Assembly: GCA_900539425.1 (NCBI GenBank) | Contig: UQBX01000019.1 | Location: forward strand, 1 to 48,241 | Direction: 5' to 3' | From: an uncultured Oscillospiraceae bacterium | Lineage (GTDB): Bacteria > Bacillota > Clostridia > Oscillospirales > Acutalibacteraceae | DNA: 48,241 bases | Shown here: piece by piece, positions 48,218 through 48,241 of the stretch | Numbering within the stretch: position 1 is the stretch's first letter | Layout of the letters: each line of letters begins with the position of its first letter | Made by a program: the position numbers and the translations under genes | Notes under the pieces: model-generated | What the model was told of the DNA's origin: nothing | Seen by the model: the letters and a program-made list of their open reading frames with translations, nothing else | Database searches by the model: none

Positions 48218-48241
48218 AAACTATAATATTAAAAAAGGTCT

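Noticed and set aside
1..48241. CRISPR arrays, insertion sequences, prophage or integrase genes
   Set aside because: No regularly spaced repeats, transposase, integrase or phage structural genes were seen on either strand.

Overview
The window reads as chromosomal core and accessory DNA of a low-GC, Gram-positive Clostridia-like bacterium, most likely a gut member of the Oscillospirales/Ruminococcaceae-like groups (inferred from gene content). Supporting points are an mraZ-led division and cell-wall cluster without ftsA, a MurE with the DNPR motif of meso-diaminopimelate-adding enzymes, an HPr with both His15 and Ser46, strong Shine-Dalgarno sites, frequent TTG/GTG starts, sigma-A type promoters with 17-nt spacers, a CIRCE operator and a Mn(II) riboswitch. 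I see no insertion sequence, prophage, CRISPR array or long repeat.

Layout. 1-5.8 kb: rimM-trmD, HPr, uvrC, then rsmD-coaD-coiled-coil protein-ogt, i.e. RNA modification, sugar regulation, DNA repair and CoA synthesis. 5.9-8.2 kb (minus strand): a YczE-type membrane protein and a GPH-family sugar:cation symporter. 8.3-21.3 kb: the division and cell-wall cluster mraZ-rsmH-ftsL-PBP-murE-mraY-ftsW-murG-murA-divIB, then ftsZ from its own promoter. murD and murF are missing from the cluster and no sporulation sigma-factor genes follow ftsZ. 21.6-29.0 kb (minus strand): a GH38 alpha-mannosidase with a small partner gene, a YaiI/YqxD protein, an LtaS/OpgB-type phosphoglycerol transferase and a lipoprotein with sialidase-type Asp boxes. 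29.2-34.7 kb: initiator tRNA, a two-part ThrE exporter, a histidine phosphatase, a second GPH symporter with a zinc-ribbon protein, a Mn riboswitch with mntP, and an ECF-transporter S component behind an unassigned structured leader. 34.9-42.6 kb: an EF-G paralogue, a DUF308 membrane protein, a phosphohexomutase, a NifU-like protein, a second GH38 enzyme and a small membrane protein. 43-48.2 kb: a CmpB-type membrane protein, a CCA-adding enzyme, a DUF2798 membrane protein, CIRCE-controlled htpG and a cytidylate-kinase-like protein.

How the genes fit together. The division cluster carries lipid II synthesis from the MurE step (minus MurD and MurF) through MraY and MurG to the FtsW/PBP polymerase pair and FtsZ. 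The two GH38 enzymes, the sialidase-like lipoprotein, two GPH symporters and the phosphohexomutase suggest use of host or dietary glycans, although they lie in separate transcription units.

The most promising undescribed element is the RNA leader on the minus strand at about 34581-34660. It starts at its own promoter and folds as a three-way junction whose closing helix ends at the ribosome binding site of an ECF vitamin-transporter S component. I could not match it with confidence to a known riboswitch class.
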